From positions 248,001-312,000 of the forward strand of contig CACCAP010000001.1 in assembly GCA_902544085.1 (NCBI GenBank): a stretch of 64,000 nt of DNA, written 5' to 3'. How positions within the stretch are numbered: position 1 is the stretch's first letter; the number at the start of each line of letters is the position of its first letter. This document shows positions 51,304 through 60,241 of this stretch, one piece after another. A program made the translations under genes and the position numbers. The DNA comes from an uncultured Bacteroidota bacterium (lineage in GTDB: Bacteria; Bacteroidota; Bacteroidia; Flavobacteriales; Flavobacteriaceae). Under the pieces are notes generated by a model, which did not search any database, had not been told where the DNA came from, and worked only from the letters and a program-made list of their open reading frames with translations.

Positions 51304-53775
51304 ATGAAAAATTATATTTTACTAGCCCTTGTGCTTACCCACTCATTAAATTTATATTCTCAAGAACTCGAATTAAGTTATTATCTACCTAAATCAAATA
51401 ATTATAATCAAGACATTCCAAAGCCAAGTGAAGTAATTGGTCATGAGGTTGGCGAGTGGCATGTTACTCACGATAAGCTAGTTAAATATATGTATGCTGT
51501 AGCAAATTCATCAGAAAGAATTATCATTGAAGAAACGGGGAAAACATATGAAAATAGACCTTTAGTAATTTTAAAAGTTTCATCAGAAGAAAATATTAAA
51601 AATTTAACCTCGATTAGAGAAAGTCATCTAGAGATCTCGAATGGAGTCAAAAAATCTGACTTTAAAAATATGCCAGCAATTGTGTATCAAGGTTATTCGG
51701 TTCACGGAAATGAGGCAAGTGCATCTAATGCAGCCTTATTGGGTATATATTATTTGGCAGCATCTAATGAACCTGAAACTTTAGAAATTTTGAATAATAG
51801 TGTTATTTTATTTGACCCATGTTTAAACCCTGATGGATTACAAAGGTTTGCAAATTGGGTTAATTCAAATAAAAACTTAGTACCCAACCCTGATAATAAT
51901 GACAGAGAATTTAGCGAAGTTTGGCCTGGCGGAAGGACAAATCACTATTGGTTTGATTTAAACCGTGACTGGCTACCTGTTCAACTTCCAGAGTCTCAAG
52001 CTAGGGTTAAGACATATACAGATTGGTTACCTAATATTGTTACTGATCACCACGAAATGGGTACAAATTCTACATTCTTTTTCCAGCCTGGTATTCCCTC
52101 TAGAGTAAATCCATTGATACCCAATTTAAATCAAAAATTAACTGAAAAAGTTGCAAAATATCATGCAAATTTCTTAGATAAGATTGGAAGCTTATACTAC
52201 AGTAAGGAAAATTATGATGATTTCTATTTTGGAAAGGGTTCAACCTATCCTGATGCTAATGGAGGTATTGGGATTTTATTTGAGCAAGGTAGTTCAAGAG
52301 GCCATATTCAAAATAGTCAAAATGGAGTACTAACATTTCCCTTTACAATAAGAAATCAATTAACTACAACATTGTCTACATTAAAGGCTGTGAGTGAACT
52401 AAGGATTGAACTTCTTTCCTATATGAATGACTTTTATGTTAATAACTTTAATGATTCTAGGAAATCAAAATTTAAGGGAATTGGATTTGGTAATAGTCAT
52501 GATATTACAAGTAGTTTTGAATTAGCCAGCATTCTCAAAGCCCATAAAATTAAAGTTATTGAAACCGATGGGAAAAAATTTAAATATTTTGTTCCATTAC
52601 AACAAAAAAAGTCCAAGCTCATAAAAGCGATGTTTGATACTCAAACCAAATTTGAAGACAGTCTATTTTATGATGTTTCTGCATGGACTTTTCCTCTAGC
52701 CTTTAATTTAAATTATGAATTTCTAAAGGAAAACTTAAGTGGGAATGAGTTGTTTGATAAACGTTCTGGAAAAATTAGTGGTTTTTCAAGTTATGGATAT
52801 TTAATAAAGCCATATGATTATAACATACCAAGATTTATTAATTTTTTACAAGAAAATGGTATTAGGTTGAAATCAAGTAGTAAAAAATTTAAAATAAAAA
52901 ATAGTTATTATGATTATGGTACACTGCTAATACCTGTTGTTGGACAATCAAAAAAACCTGAAAAAATCTTTGAGTTGCTAACTGAAATTTCAGAAAAAAC
53001 TGGCATAGATGTTTATTCTTTATCAAGTGGTTATGAAGATAATATCGGTTTTGGCTCCAATTCTTTCACGACAATAAAAAAACCAAAGATAGGTTTGATT
53101 GTAGGTAATGGTATCAGGTCGTATGATGCGGGTGAAATATGGCATCTTTTCGATACAAGATATGGTATTCCTATAACTAAATTAGATGTTAAAAATTTAA
53201 ATCGAACTAACCTGACAGAGTATTCTCACATTATTTTGCCAAGTTATTCTGGAAGCAGTATAAATATTGATAAAATAAAAGACTATTTAAAAGGCGGTGG
53301 TAATATAGTTGCTTATAGAAATTCAATTAATTGGCTAGAAAAAAATAAAATTGTAAGTGTTGATTTTTTAAAAAATGAAAGATACGCATCTGACGTATCC
53401 TATGAAGATAGGGGCAAATTTACTGGATCACAAGTCATTGGTGGGACGATTTTTAATACAAAAATTGATAAAAGCCATCCAATTAATTTTGGAATAAAAA
53501 ATAATGATCTGCCAATCTTTAAAAACAATACTATTTTTATGAAGCCAGACGTAAATAGTTACAACAATCCTATTACTTATTCGAAAAATCCACTACTTAG
53601 TGGATACATCTCAGATGAAAATTTAGAATTATTAAAAAAAAGTGTTCCTTTCAAAATTAAAAGATATTCTGCTGGAAAAATTTTCTTGTTTTCCGATAAT
53701 ACAAACTTTAGAGCCTTTTGGTATGGAACAAATAGATTATTGATGAATTCTATTTATTTATCAAATAAAATGTAA
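51304..53775 (+). CDS. Secreted M14-family zinc carboxypeptidase
   Basis: The 823-residue protein has a signal peptide (MKNYILLALVLTHSLNLYSQ). The M14 catalytic domain (about 40-370) has the zinc pair in Y-S-V-H-G-N-E-A-S, substrate Arg in D-L-N-R-D-W, the third zinc His in T-D-H-H-E-M-G-T, and the catalytic Glu in G-I-L-F-E-Q-G-S-S-R-G. The long C-terminal half includes a class I glutamine-amidotransferase-like fold segment (IGLIVGNGIRSYDAGEIW, ILPSYSGSSI, LKGGGNIVAYRNS). It probably trims peptides outside the cell. Confidence 0.88.
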   Translation: MKNYILLALVLTHSLNLYSQELELSYYLPKSNNYNQDIPKPSEVIGHEVGEWHVTHDKLVKYMYAVANSSERIIIEETGKTYENRPLVILKVSSEENIKNLTSIRESHLEISNGVKKSDFKNMPAIVYQGYSVHGNEASASNAALLGIYYLAASNEPETLEILNNSVILFDPCLNPDGLQRFANWVNSNKNLVPNPDNNDREFSEVWPGGRTNHYWFDLNRDWLPVQLPESQARVKTYTDWLPNIVTDHHEMGTNSTFFFQPGIPSRVNPLIPNLNQKLTEKVAKYHANFLDKIGSLYYSKENYDDFYFGKGSTYPDANGGIGILFEQGSSRGHIQNSQNGVLTFPFTIRNQLTTTLSTLKAVSELRIELLSYMNDFYVNNFNDSRKSKFKGIGFGNSHDITSSFELASILKAHKIKVIETDGKKFKYFVPLQQKKSKLIKAMFDTQTKFEDSLFYDVSAWTFPLAFNLNYEFLKENLSGNELFDKRSGKISGFSSYGYLIKPYDYNIPRFINFLQENGIRLKSSSKKFKIKNSYYDYGTLLIPVVGQSKKPEKIFELLTEISEKTGIDVYSLSSGYEDNIGFGSNSFTTIKKPKIGLIVGNGIRSYDAGEIWHLFDTRYGIPITKLDVKNLNRTNLTEYSHIILPSYSGSSINIDKIKDYLKGGGNIVAYRNSINWLEKNKIVSVDFLKNERYASDVSYEDRGKFTGSQVIGGTIFNTKIDKSHPINFGIKNNDLPIFKNNTIFMKPDVNSYNNPITYSKNPLLSGYISDENLELLKKSVPFKIKRYSAGKIFLFSDNTNFRAFWYGTNRLLMNSIYLSNKM

Positions 53776-53777
53776 TA

Positions 53778-55142
53778 TTGAATTTTTTAAAGCCTTACTC
53801 CAAAGAGTTTTCTTATAATTTAAAATTAGCATACCCAGTAATAATTGGGATGATTGGCCATACATTGGTAGGGTTCGTTGACAATGCAATGGTGGGCCAA
53901 TTGGGAACATCAGAACTAGCTGCGATTTCTCTAGGAAATAGTTTTGTGTTTTTGGCTATGTCATTTGGTATTGGATTTTCAACTGCAATTACACCCTTAA
54001 TTGCCGAAAGCGATGCACGAAATGACAAAAATAAAACAAAATCTATTCTTTCAAATGGTATAATAATATGTTCTATTTTAGGACTAATTTTGACTGCCCT
54101 AGTTTTAATTTTTAAGCCAATAATATATTACATGGGTCAGCCAGAAATAGTTGTTAGTCTCGCATATCCATATATTACAATCGTTGCAATTTCATTATTT
54201 CCATTAATTATTTTTCAATCATTCAAACAATTTTCAGATGGATTATCATTTACAAAAATTGCGATGATTTCTACTGTCATTGCAAACATTATTAATGTTG
54301 TCTTAAACTACATCCTTATTTATGGTGAGTTTGGTTTTCCAAAGTTAGAGTTAGTCGGAGCTGGGATAGGAACATTAATTTCAAGATTTATCATGGTACT
54401 GCTGATTATTTATTTGATCAAATCCAACTCCAAAACAAATCATTATATAAACAATTTGTTTAGTTATGAATATTCTTCAAAAATCATAAAAAAAATTTTC
54501 AATCTCGGCTACCCATCTGCTTTACAAATGATGTTTGAAGTTGGATTTTTTATTTCAGGCATATGGGTTTGTGGGATTATTGGGATAAATTATCAAGCAG
54601 CAAATCAAATTGCACTAAATCTCTCATCATTAACCTTCATGGTTGCATTAGGATTAAGTGTTGCTGCAACGATCAGAGTTGGAAATCAAAAAGGACTAAA
54701 TGACTATAAAAATCTAAAACGTATTGCGATATCAATTTTCTTAATTACAATTTTGATTGAATTGGTCTTTGCTCTAATTTTCATTTTTTTCTCTGACTTA
54801 CTACCCTGGCTGTATTTAGGTAATAATGGTAGTCCCGATGTTCTTGAGACTGTCACTTTAGCCTCAAAATTATTAATAGTAGTAGCTTTATTTCAAATTT
54901 TTGATGGAATACAAATTGTTGCACAGGGTGCATTACGTGGCATTCAAGATGTAAAAATACCCTCAATTATTTGTTTTTTATCTTATGTAGTGTTTGGTAT
55001 ACCAATAATGATTTACCTAGGATTATATACAGAACTCAAAGCAACTGGTGTTTGGATTGGTTTTTTAATTGGTTTATTGATTGCATCAATTCTACTTTCA
55101 ATAAGATTCTTTAAAAAATGTAACACAGAAATTAAAAGATGA
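53778..55142 (+). CDS. MATE-family multidrug/Na+ antiporter (TTG start)
   Basis: The 454 residues form about twelve membrane helices in two MATE halves. L-A-Y-P-V-I-I-G-M-I-G-H-T-L-V-G-F-V-D-N-A-M-V-G-Q-L-G is the signature of helix 1. TTG 53778 is the start because no in-frame ATG precedes this helix. MATE proteins exchange Na+ or H+ for organic cations. It begins 2 bp after the peptidase stop. Confidence 0.9.
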   Translation: MNFLKPYSKEFSYNLKLAYPVIIGMIGHTLVGFVDNAMVGQLGTSELAAISLGNSFVFLAMSFGIGFSTAITPLIAESDARNDKNKTKSILSNGIIICSILGLILTALVLIFKPIIYYMGQPEIVVSLAYPYITIVAISLFPLIIFQSFKQFSDGLSFTKIAMISTVIANIINVVLNYILIYGEFGFPKLELVGAGIGTLISRFIMVLLIIYLIKSNSKTNHYINNLFSYEYSSKIIKKIFNLGYPSALQMMFEVGFFISGIWVCGIIGINYQAANQIALNLSSLTFMVALGLSVAATIRVGNQKGLNDYKNLKRIAISIFLITILIELVFALIFIFFSDLLPWLYLGNNGSPDVLETVTLASKLLIVVALFQIFDGIQIVAQGALRGIQDVKIPSIICFLSYVVFGIPIMIYLGLYTELKATGVWIGFLIGLLIASILLSIRFFKKCNTEIKR

Positions 55143-55145
55143 ACG

Positions 55146-55823
55146 TTAGTTATATTTCTTAGACATAGATATTGACTCACTTATCTGAACAAAAAAATAT
55201 AACAAAATACTTATAACAATCATCTTCTGGGAAGATACCTGAATTAGTAATGATCTATTATCTAAAAATGGATTTGGACCATACTCCATAATAATTATAA
55301 AAAGGAGAAGAACAAAGCAAAAAATTGAGGAACTTATGAGCATTATTTTACTAAGATTGCTATTATAAACAATAAATAATTGAACAAAACAATGAATCAA
55401 TAAGAGTCGAAATGCAACTTTTACAAAAAAAACATGAATATCAAAAGTGGAATTATCAGCAGAAAATACTGCTACCAAAACAAAGGAAACTAATGATATA
55501 ATAATTGTAGACAAAGAAAAAAAATTCAATATTTTATTTCTATTAAATTTTAATTGAATTCTTAAATAAGACACGTAAAATAAAAAGTATGATATGGCTA
55601 AAATTAGCATAGAAGAGTTGAATAGATACGCTGAAACTATATTATCCTCACCATTTTTTGCTGTTGACTCACCAAGGTTACTTAAAAAGTTATAGAAAAA
55701 GGAGTATCCTTTTGTTTCAGGCTCAATAATAGTACCTCCAGGATAAATTACCATTGAAATAAAATTTAAAATAACAAATAGAAATATACCTACATAACCT
55801 TGTTTTATTAATATATTACTCAT
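55146..55823 (-). CDS. DUF998-like membrane protein
   Basis: The 225 residues have about six membrane helices. I-Y-P-G-G-T near residue 27, followed by G-Y-S-F-F-Y-N-F-L-S-N-L-G, is the pattern of DUF998-type proteins after their first helix. The rest is hydrophobic with short charged loops. Function is unknown; related membrane proteins have no known enzyme activity. It ends 3 bp from the convergent MATE gene and lies next to tRNA-Arg. Confidence 0.65.
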   Translation of the reverse strand: MSNILIKQGYVGIFLFVILNFISMVIYPGGTIIEPETKGYSFFYNFLSNLGESTAKNGEDNIVSAYLFNSSMLILAISYFLFYVSYLRIQLKFNRNKILNFFSLSTIIISLVSFVLVAVFSADNSTFDIHVFFVKVAFRLLLIHCFVQLFIVYNSNLSKIMLISSSIFCFVLLLFIIIMEYGPNPFLDNRSLLIQVSSQKMIVISILLYFFVQISESISMSKKYN

Positions 55824-55903
55824 ATTAATATGACTTAAATTAAATTCATATTGAATTTAATGAAAAGTCACCCATTTAATAAATTATTTTAGTTAGTAAT
55901 TAG

Positions 55904-55977
55904 TGAGGGAGAGAGGATTCGAACCCCTAACCAACAGAGCCGAAATCTGTTATTCTATCCAGTTGAACTACTCCCCC
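55904..55977 (-). tRNA. tRNA-Arg (anticodon TCG)
   Basis: The minus strand gives acceptor GGGGGAG/CTCCCTC (one G-T pair), an anticodon stem ACAGA/TCTGT around loop TTTCGGC (anticodon TCG, reading CGA), and T arm AGGGG-TTCGAAT-CCTCT. The discriminator is A. CCA is not encoded. TCG implies that CGA is read directly, without inosine. Confidence 0.9.
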
Positions 55978-55999
55978 ATGAATAAATCATCAAATCGTC

Positions 56000-56452
56000 T
56001 CAATTATTTAAATTTTTTCTTACTATTTGTGATATTGTCTTACCATCAGCTTTTCCTGAAAGTTCTTTAGTTGCCATACCCATAACTTTTCCCATATCTT
56101 TCATTCCAGATGAGTTAGTTTGTTTAATTATTGATAAAACTATATCCTCAATCTCTTTTTCACTTAATTGCTTGGGTAAATATTTGGAAATGAATTCTGA
56201 CTGAGCAATTTCTTTATCAGCCAAATCATTTCGATTTTGACTCTCAAAAATTTGGGCACTTTCTTTTCTTTGTTTTACAAGTCTTTGTAGAATTTTAATT
56301 TCATCAGACTCATTTAATTCATTCGAACTTGAATCTTTAGTTTCAAATAAAATAATTGCAGATTTTATTGCTCTAAGTGACTCTAATTTAATAGTATCTT
56401 TTTCTTTCATTGCAGATTTTATATCTGAATTTATGGTGATTTTTAGCGACAT
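56000..56452 (-). CDS. GatB/YqeY-domain protein
   Basis: The 150-residue helical protein matches YqeY: INSDIKSAMKEKDTIKLESLRAIKSAI at the start, IKILQRLVKQRKESAQIFESQNRNDLADKE in the middle and MGKVMGMATKELSGKADGKTISQIV at the end. The domain is shared with the tail of the GatB amidotransferase subunit; a role in tRNA handling is assumed. It lies 10 bp after ftsZ and probably on the same transcript. Confidence 0.9.
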   Translation of the reverse strand: MSLKITINSDIKSAMKEKDTIKLESLRAIKSAIILFETKDSSSNELNESDEIKILQRLVKQRKESAQIFESQNRNDLADKEIAQSEFISKYLPKQLSEKEIEDIVLSIIKQTNSSGMKDMGKVMGMATKELSGKADGKTISQIVRKNLNN

Positions 56453-56462
56453 ATTTTAGTAA

Positions 56463-58220
56463 TTAATCAACATTATCGTGGAGAAATGTATTATTAGACT
56501 TGATATCCATATTTCCATTTTTATCATCAATTAGCATAGAAGATGACATTGAATTTACACCTTGATCATCCAAGCTTATACCAGCTCTTTTGTAGGCCGG
56601 TTCGCTTTCCATCTCACCTACTACTCTAGATTTAGTAAATTTATAATTATACTCCTTAAGTTTAATTCTTCTTTGCTCAGTTCTCTTAGCTAATCCTTCA
56701 ACAATAGGACTATCTATTGGGTTAAATTTATGATTTTTTTCATTTACTAAGTTGTCATCTGCATTTTTACTGTAAGAATTGTTTTCAAGAGTAACATACG
56801 GAATTATGTGAATAGGGTCTATTACCTCTATCTCATTTATATCGACATTTAAAAAATGTTTATAATCATTATTTTCATTTGAATAAATTTTTTCCCCATT
56901 ATCCAGAACTTGAATTGGATCAATAACATCAATTTCCTCCAATTTTTTTATTACTAATTCCTCGTCAAGTTTACTATCGACTGGATCATTAATATCCTTT
57001 TTAATTAACTCATAATCCACATCAATATCCAAAATCTCCTCTTTTTTGATGTCATGATTTTCATTTGTTTGTAAAGTTTCAATATCAAAATTGATATTTT
57101 TGAAATCTATTGATTGAGATGCATTATCAAACTGTAGAGGTTTGTCTTTTTTTTCTAATTTTTCAGAAATTTCATTTTCATCCTCCAAACTATAAATCGT
57201 CTTTTTTGGTTCAATATGTAAAATTTCATCTTGTTGTTTCATGTCAAATCCAGTAGCAATTACAGTTACAGCAATTTCTTCAGTTAATGAATTATCTTCA
57301 CCAATACCCATTATAATATTAGCTTTATTACCAGCTTTCTCCTGTATGTAATCATTAATTATTCCTATTTCATCTATGGTAATTTCACTCAATCCGGAAA
57401 CTATTAATAACAGAACATTCTGCGCACCATCAATACGGTTGTCATTTAGAAGAGGAGAGTCTAATGCATTTGTAACAGCTTTAAGCGCTCTTTTCTCACC
57501 CGAAGCACTGTATGAGCCCATAATAGCATTACCACTTTTAGACAAGACTGTTTTAGCATCTTTTAAATCAATATTTTGAGTGTAGTGATTAGTTATAACC
57601 TCTGCAATTCCTTTTGCTGCTGTGGCAAGAACTTCATCCGCCTTTGTAAAACCTTCCTTTACTCCAAGGTTACCATATATTTCTCTCAATTTATTATTAT
57701 TGATTACAACCAAAGAATCAACACTATCCCTGAGTCTTTCCAAGCCTAAATTAGCTTGGTCTGTTCTAACCTTTCCCTCAAAAACAAATGGCATTGTTAC
57801 TATCCCAACAGTTAAAATACCCATCTCCATAGCTAGATTTGAGATAATTGGAGCAGCACCTGTTCCAGTTCCACCACCCATTCCAGCTGTTATAAAAACC
57901 ATCTTGGTATTTTTATCAAGCATTTTTTTTAATACATCTAAACTTTCAATTGCTGCTTTTTCTCCAATTTTTGGATCAGCTCCAGCACCCATACCCTCGG
58001 TTAAGTTAATACCAAGTTGGACTTTATTTGGAACTGGGCTATTTTCTAACGCTTGAGCATCCGTGTTACATATAACATAATCAACACCATTAATACCTTT
58101 ATTATACATATAATTTATAGCATTACTACCTCCTCCACCTACTCCAATTACTTTTATTACATTGCTTTGGTTCTTGGGTAAATCCCAAGATAAATTCTCA
58201 TATTGATTTTCCATATTCAT
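56463..58220 (-). CDS. ftsZ: Cell division protein FtsZ with long acidic linker
   Basis: The 585-residue tubulin homologue has VIKVIGVGGGGSNAINYM near the start, the GTP signature G-G-G-T-G-T-G at about 115-121 and N-N-N-K-L-R. After about residue 325 it becomes a roughly 200-residue low-complexity linker rich in D, E, I and N, with two copies of E-I-x-V-I-D-P-I. A basic segment (AKRTEQRRIKLKEYNYKF) and the tail T-F-L-H-D-N-V-D, probably the FtsA-binding peptide, follow. It is much longer than the about 385 residues of E. coli FtsZ. It polymerises into the division ring. Confidence 0.96.
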   Translation of the reverse strand: MNMENQYENLSWDLPKNQSNVIKVIGVGGGGSNAINYMYNKGINGVDYVICNTDAQALENSPVPNKVQLGINLTEGMGAGADPKIGEKAAIESLDVLKKMLDKNTKMVFITAGMGGGTGTGAAPIISNLAMEMGILTVGIVTMPFVFEGKVRTDQANLGLERLRDSVDSLVVINNNKLREIYGNLGVKEGFTKADEVLATAAKGIAEVITNHYTQNIDLKDAKTVLSKSGNAIMGSYSASGEKRALKAVTNALDSPLLNDNRIDGAQNVLLLIVSGLSEITIDEIGIINDYIQEKAGNKANIIMGIGEDNSLTEEIAVTVIATGFDMKQQDEILHIEPKKTIYSLEDENEISEKLEKKDKPLQFDNASQSIDFKNINFDIETLQTNENHDIKKEEILDIDVDYELIKKDINDPVDSKLDEELVIKKLEEIDVIDPIQVLDNGEKIYSNENNDYKHFLNVDINEIEVIDPIHIIPYVTLENNSYSKNADDNLVNEKNHKFNPIDSPIVEGLAKRTEQRRIKLKEYNYKFTKSRVVGEMESEPAYKRAGISLDDQGVNSMSSSMLIDDKNGNMDIKSNNTFLHDNVD

Positions 58221-58226
58221 ATTTTA

Positions 58227-59534
58227 TTATTCTGCGTTCTCTAAAAATTTTTTTAGTTTTTCAGTAAATTTTTCAAAAATTGATTTTTGTTTTGTACCCC
58301 CCCCATCGCCCACTGGTTCCACTGGTTCATTTTCATCATTTTCCTCTGGCTCTAATTGTTCATCATCATTAACATAATTATCTCTTGCATTCATAACAAG
58401 TCCCACTGCTGTTGCATATGTGGGATTTGAAATTTCTATTAAATTATTTCCAGCCAAATGTTCATTCGGAGACCCAAGTCTAGTATCCATTCCTGTTATG
58501 TACTCAACTAATTGTTTTAAATGTTTTAATTGACTACCACCACCAGTCAAAACAATTCCTGCAATAAGTTTCTTTTTTTGCTCTTCATGTCCATAGTTTT
58601 TAATTTCTAAATAGACATGCTCTATAATTTCAACAACCCTTGCATGAATAATTTTTGATAGATTTTTCAAAGTTATTTCCTTTGGTTCCCTTCCCCTGAG
58701 ACCTGGAATTGAAACAATTTCATTTTCTCTATTTTCACCGGGCCATGCAGAACCAAACTTTACTTTTAGTAATTCAGCTTGTTTCTCAATAATTGAGCAA
58801 CCTTCTTTAATATCCTCTGTTATTATATTTCCACCAAAAGGTATAACTGATGTATGCCTTATAATTCCATCTTTAAAAATTGCTAGATCTGTTGTTCCTC
58901 CCCCAATATCAATGAGAGCAACACCTGCTTCTTTTTCTTCTTTACTTAATACGGCATCAGCTGATGCCAAAGGTTCTAAGGTTATTCCATGAAAATCAAT
59001 CCCTGAACTTTTTACACATCTTGCAATATTCTTTATTGAACTCACTTGACCTACAACAACATGGAAGTTTGCTTCTAATCTTCCACCAAACATTCCAATT
59101 GGCTCTTTTATTTCTCCTTGTCCATCAACCTTATATTCCTGAGGCAGAACGTGGATAATTTCCTCACCAGGTAGCATTACCAACTTATAAACCTGATTTA
59201 TCACATCATTAACATCTTTTTCTTCAATTACTTGGTCAGAATTTTGTCTAGTGATATAATCACTGTGTTGTAAACTTCTAATATGTTGTCCCGCGATTCC
59301 AACAACAACCTTATCTATTTTGTATCCAGATGTTTTTTCTGCTTCATGGACTGCAGATTGGATTGATTGAATTGTTTGTGTAATGTTATTAACAACACCA
59401 CGATGAACCCCTAAACTTTCAGATCTTCCCAATCCAATAATTTTTAGCTTACTATACTCATTAACATGTCCAATCATTGCAACAATCTTGGTTGTTCCAA
59501 TGTCTAAACCTATAAAAAGCTCATTGTTTTTCAT
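58227..59534 (-). CDS. ftsA: Cell division protein FtsA
   Basis: The 435-residue actin-like protein has G-L-D-I-G-T-T-K-I-V-A (phosphate 1), A-L-I-D-I-G-G-G-T-T-D-L (phosphate 2) and G-I-V-L-T-G-G-G-S-Q-L (adenosine). Near the C-terminus is an acidic stretch (QLEPEENDENEPVEP), then V-G-D-G-G-G-T coded by a run of eight G, and last the amphipathic helix FEKFTEKLKKFLENA that would hold it to the membrane. It tethers FtsZ. It overlaps ftsQ by 4 bp. Confidence 0.95.
   Translation of the reverse strand: MKNNELFIGLDIGTTKIVAMIGHVNEYSKLKIIGLGRSESLGVHRGVVNNITQTIQSIQSAVHEAEKTSGYKIDKVVVGIAGQHIRSLQHSDYITRQNSDQVIEEKDVNDVINQVYKLVMLPGEEIIHVLPQEYKVDGQGEIKEPIGMFGGRLEANFHVVVGQVSSIKNIARCVKSSGIDFHGITLEPLASADAVLSKEEKEAGVALIDIGGGTTDLAIFKDGIIRHTSVIPFGGNIITEDIKEGCSIIEKQAELLKVKFGSAWPGENRENEIVSIPGLRGREPKEITLKNLSKIIHARVVEIIEHVYLEIKNYGHEEQKKKLIAGIVLTGGGSQLKHLKQLVEYITGMDTRLGSPNEHLAGNNLIEISNPTYATAVGLVMNARDNYVNDDEQLEPEENDENEPVEPVGDGGGTKQKSIFEKFTEKLKKFLENAE
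58297..58304 (-). repeat. G8 homopolymer in ftsA (C8 on the plus strand)
   Basis: Eight consecutive C on the given strand encode Gly-Gly-Gly of FtsA just before its membrane helix. Long G/C runs are rare in this AT-rich window; I noticed no other of this length in a coding region. A one-base slip would change the last roughly 22 codons. Confidence 0.9.
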
Positions 59535-60241
59535 TGTTTTAATTTTTCGATTACTACTTGATTTTTAAAGCTCAGATTAATATTCTTTACATTAGAAAAT
59601 AAATCTGACTTATGTTTTGCGGCATAAAAAATCTTATATTTATTTAGTTTTCTGTTAATGCGGTCAAAGTTTCCAAAGTTTATTAAAAAATTTTCATTCA
59701 CTGGTTTTAGATTCATGTTAATTGAATCTAAAAAAATGTAATCGATATGTCCGTTCAAGAAATTATCATTTTTTATTTGAGAACTGACTTCTAGAACATT
59801 AATTAAATTGATAGAATCTATCTGACCTACAAAATACACAGTCTCTGGGCTGTAAATTTTTGATAATGGAATCATTTCACCTTCAGTATCAACATATCTA
59901 TTTCGATACTCTAAAAACATTACAGCATCCTTTTCATTGATTTCAAGATTTATTTTTGAATCTATGGTTCTATAGACATTAGAATTATTGAAGTAATCGA
60001 TATTTTCAAGGTGCTTTTCGAGTTTAGTAAAACTAAATTCTTGATTAAACAATGAATCAATCATAAATTTATTTTCAACTAAATTTATTTTTAAAGAATC
60101 AGGATCAATGTAGTTTAACGTTAAATAATTTAAGTCGTCATATATTAAAATATCTCTTTTATCATTAACTACATTTGCCCAAATTGCCATGCAAACAATT
60201 AAAATTAGAAGAGTGGACAAAAAAATATTTTTAAATAACAT
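59531..60241 (-). CDS. ftsQ: FtsQ-like cell division protein
   Basis: The 236-residue bitopic protein has a membrane helix at about 5-24 (IFLSTLLILIVCMAIWANV) and a periplasmic part with a POTRA-like opening (LEKHLENIDYFNNSNVYRTIDSKINLEINEKDAVMFLEYRNRYVDTEGEMIPLS) and a beta domain. The string Y-V-D-T-E-G-E-M-I-P-L-S is the typical FtsQ/DivIB hinge. Sequence conservation is weak, but its place between murC and ftsA settles the name. It overlaps murC by 11 bp. Confidence 0.88.
   Translation of the reverse strand: MLFKNIFLSTLLILIVCMAIWANVVNDKRDILIYDDLNYLTLNYIDPDSLKINLVENKFMIDSLFNQEFSFTKLEKHLENIDYFNNSNVYRTIDSKINLEINEKDAVMFLEYRNRYVDTEGEMIPLSKIYSPETVYFVGQIDSINLINVLEVSSQIKNDNFLNGHIDYIFLDSINMNLKPVNENFLINFGNFDRINRKLNKYKIFYAAKHKSDLFSNVKNINLSFKNQVVIEKLKQ

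Noticed and set aside
57622..58056. 144-codon plus-strand open frame inside ftsZ
   Set aside because: It is antisense to the conserved GTPase region of FtsZ, whose composition forces an open frame; the product looks like no family.
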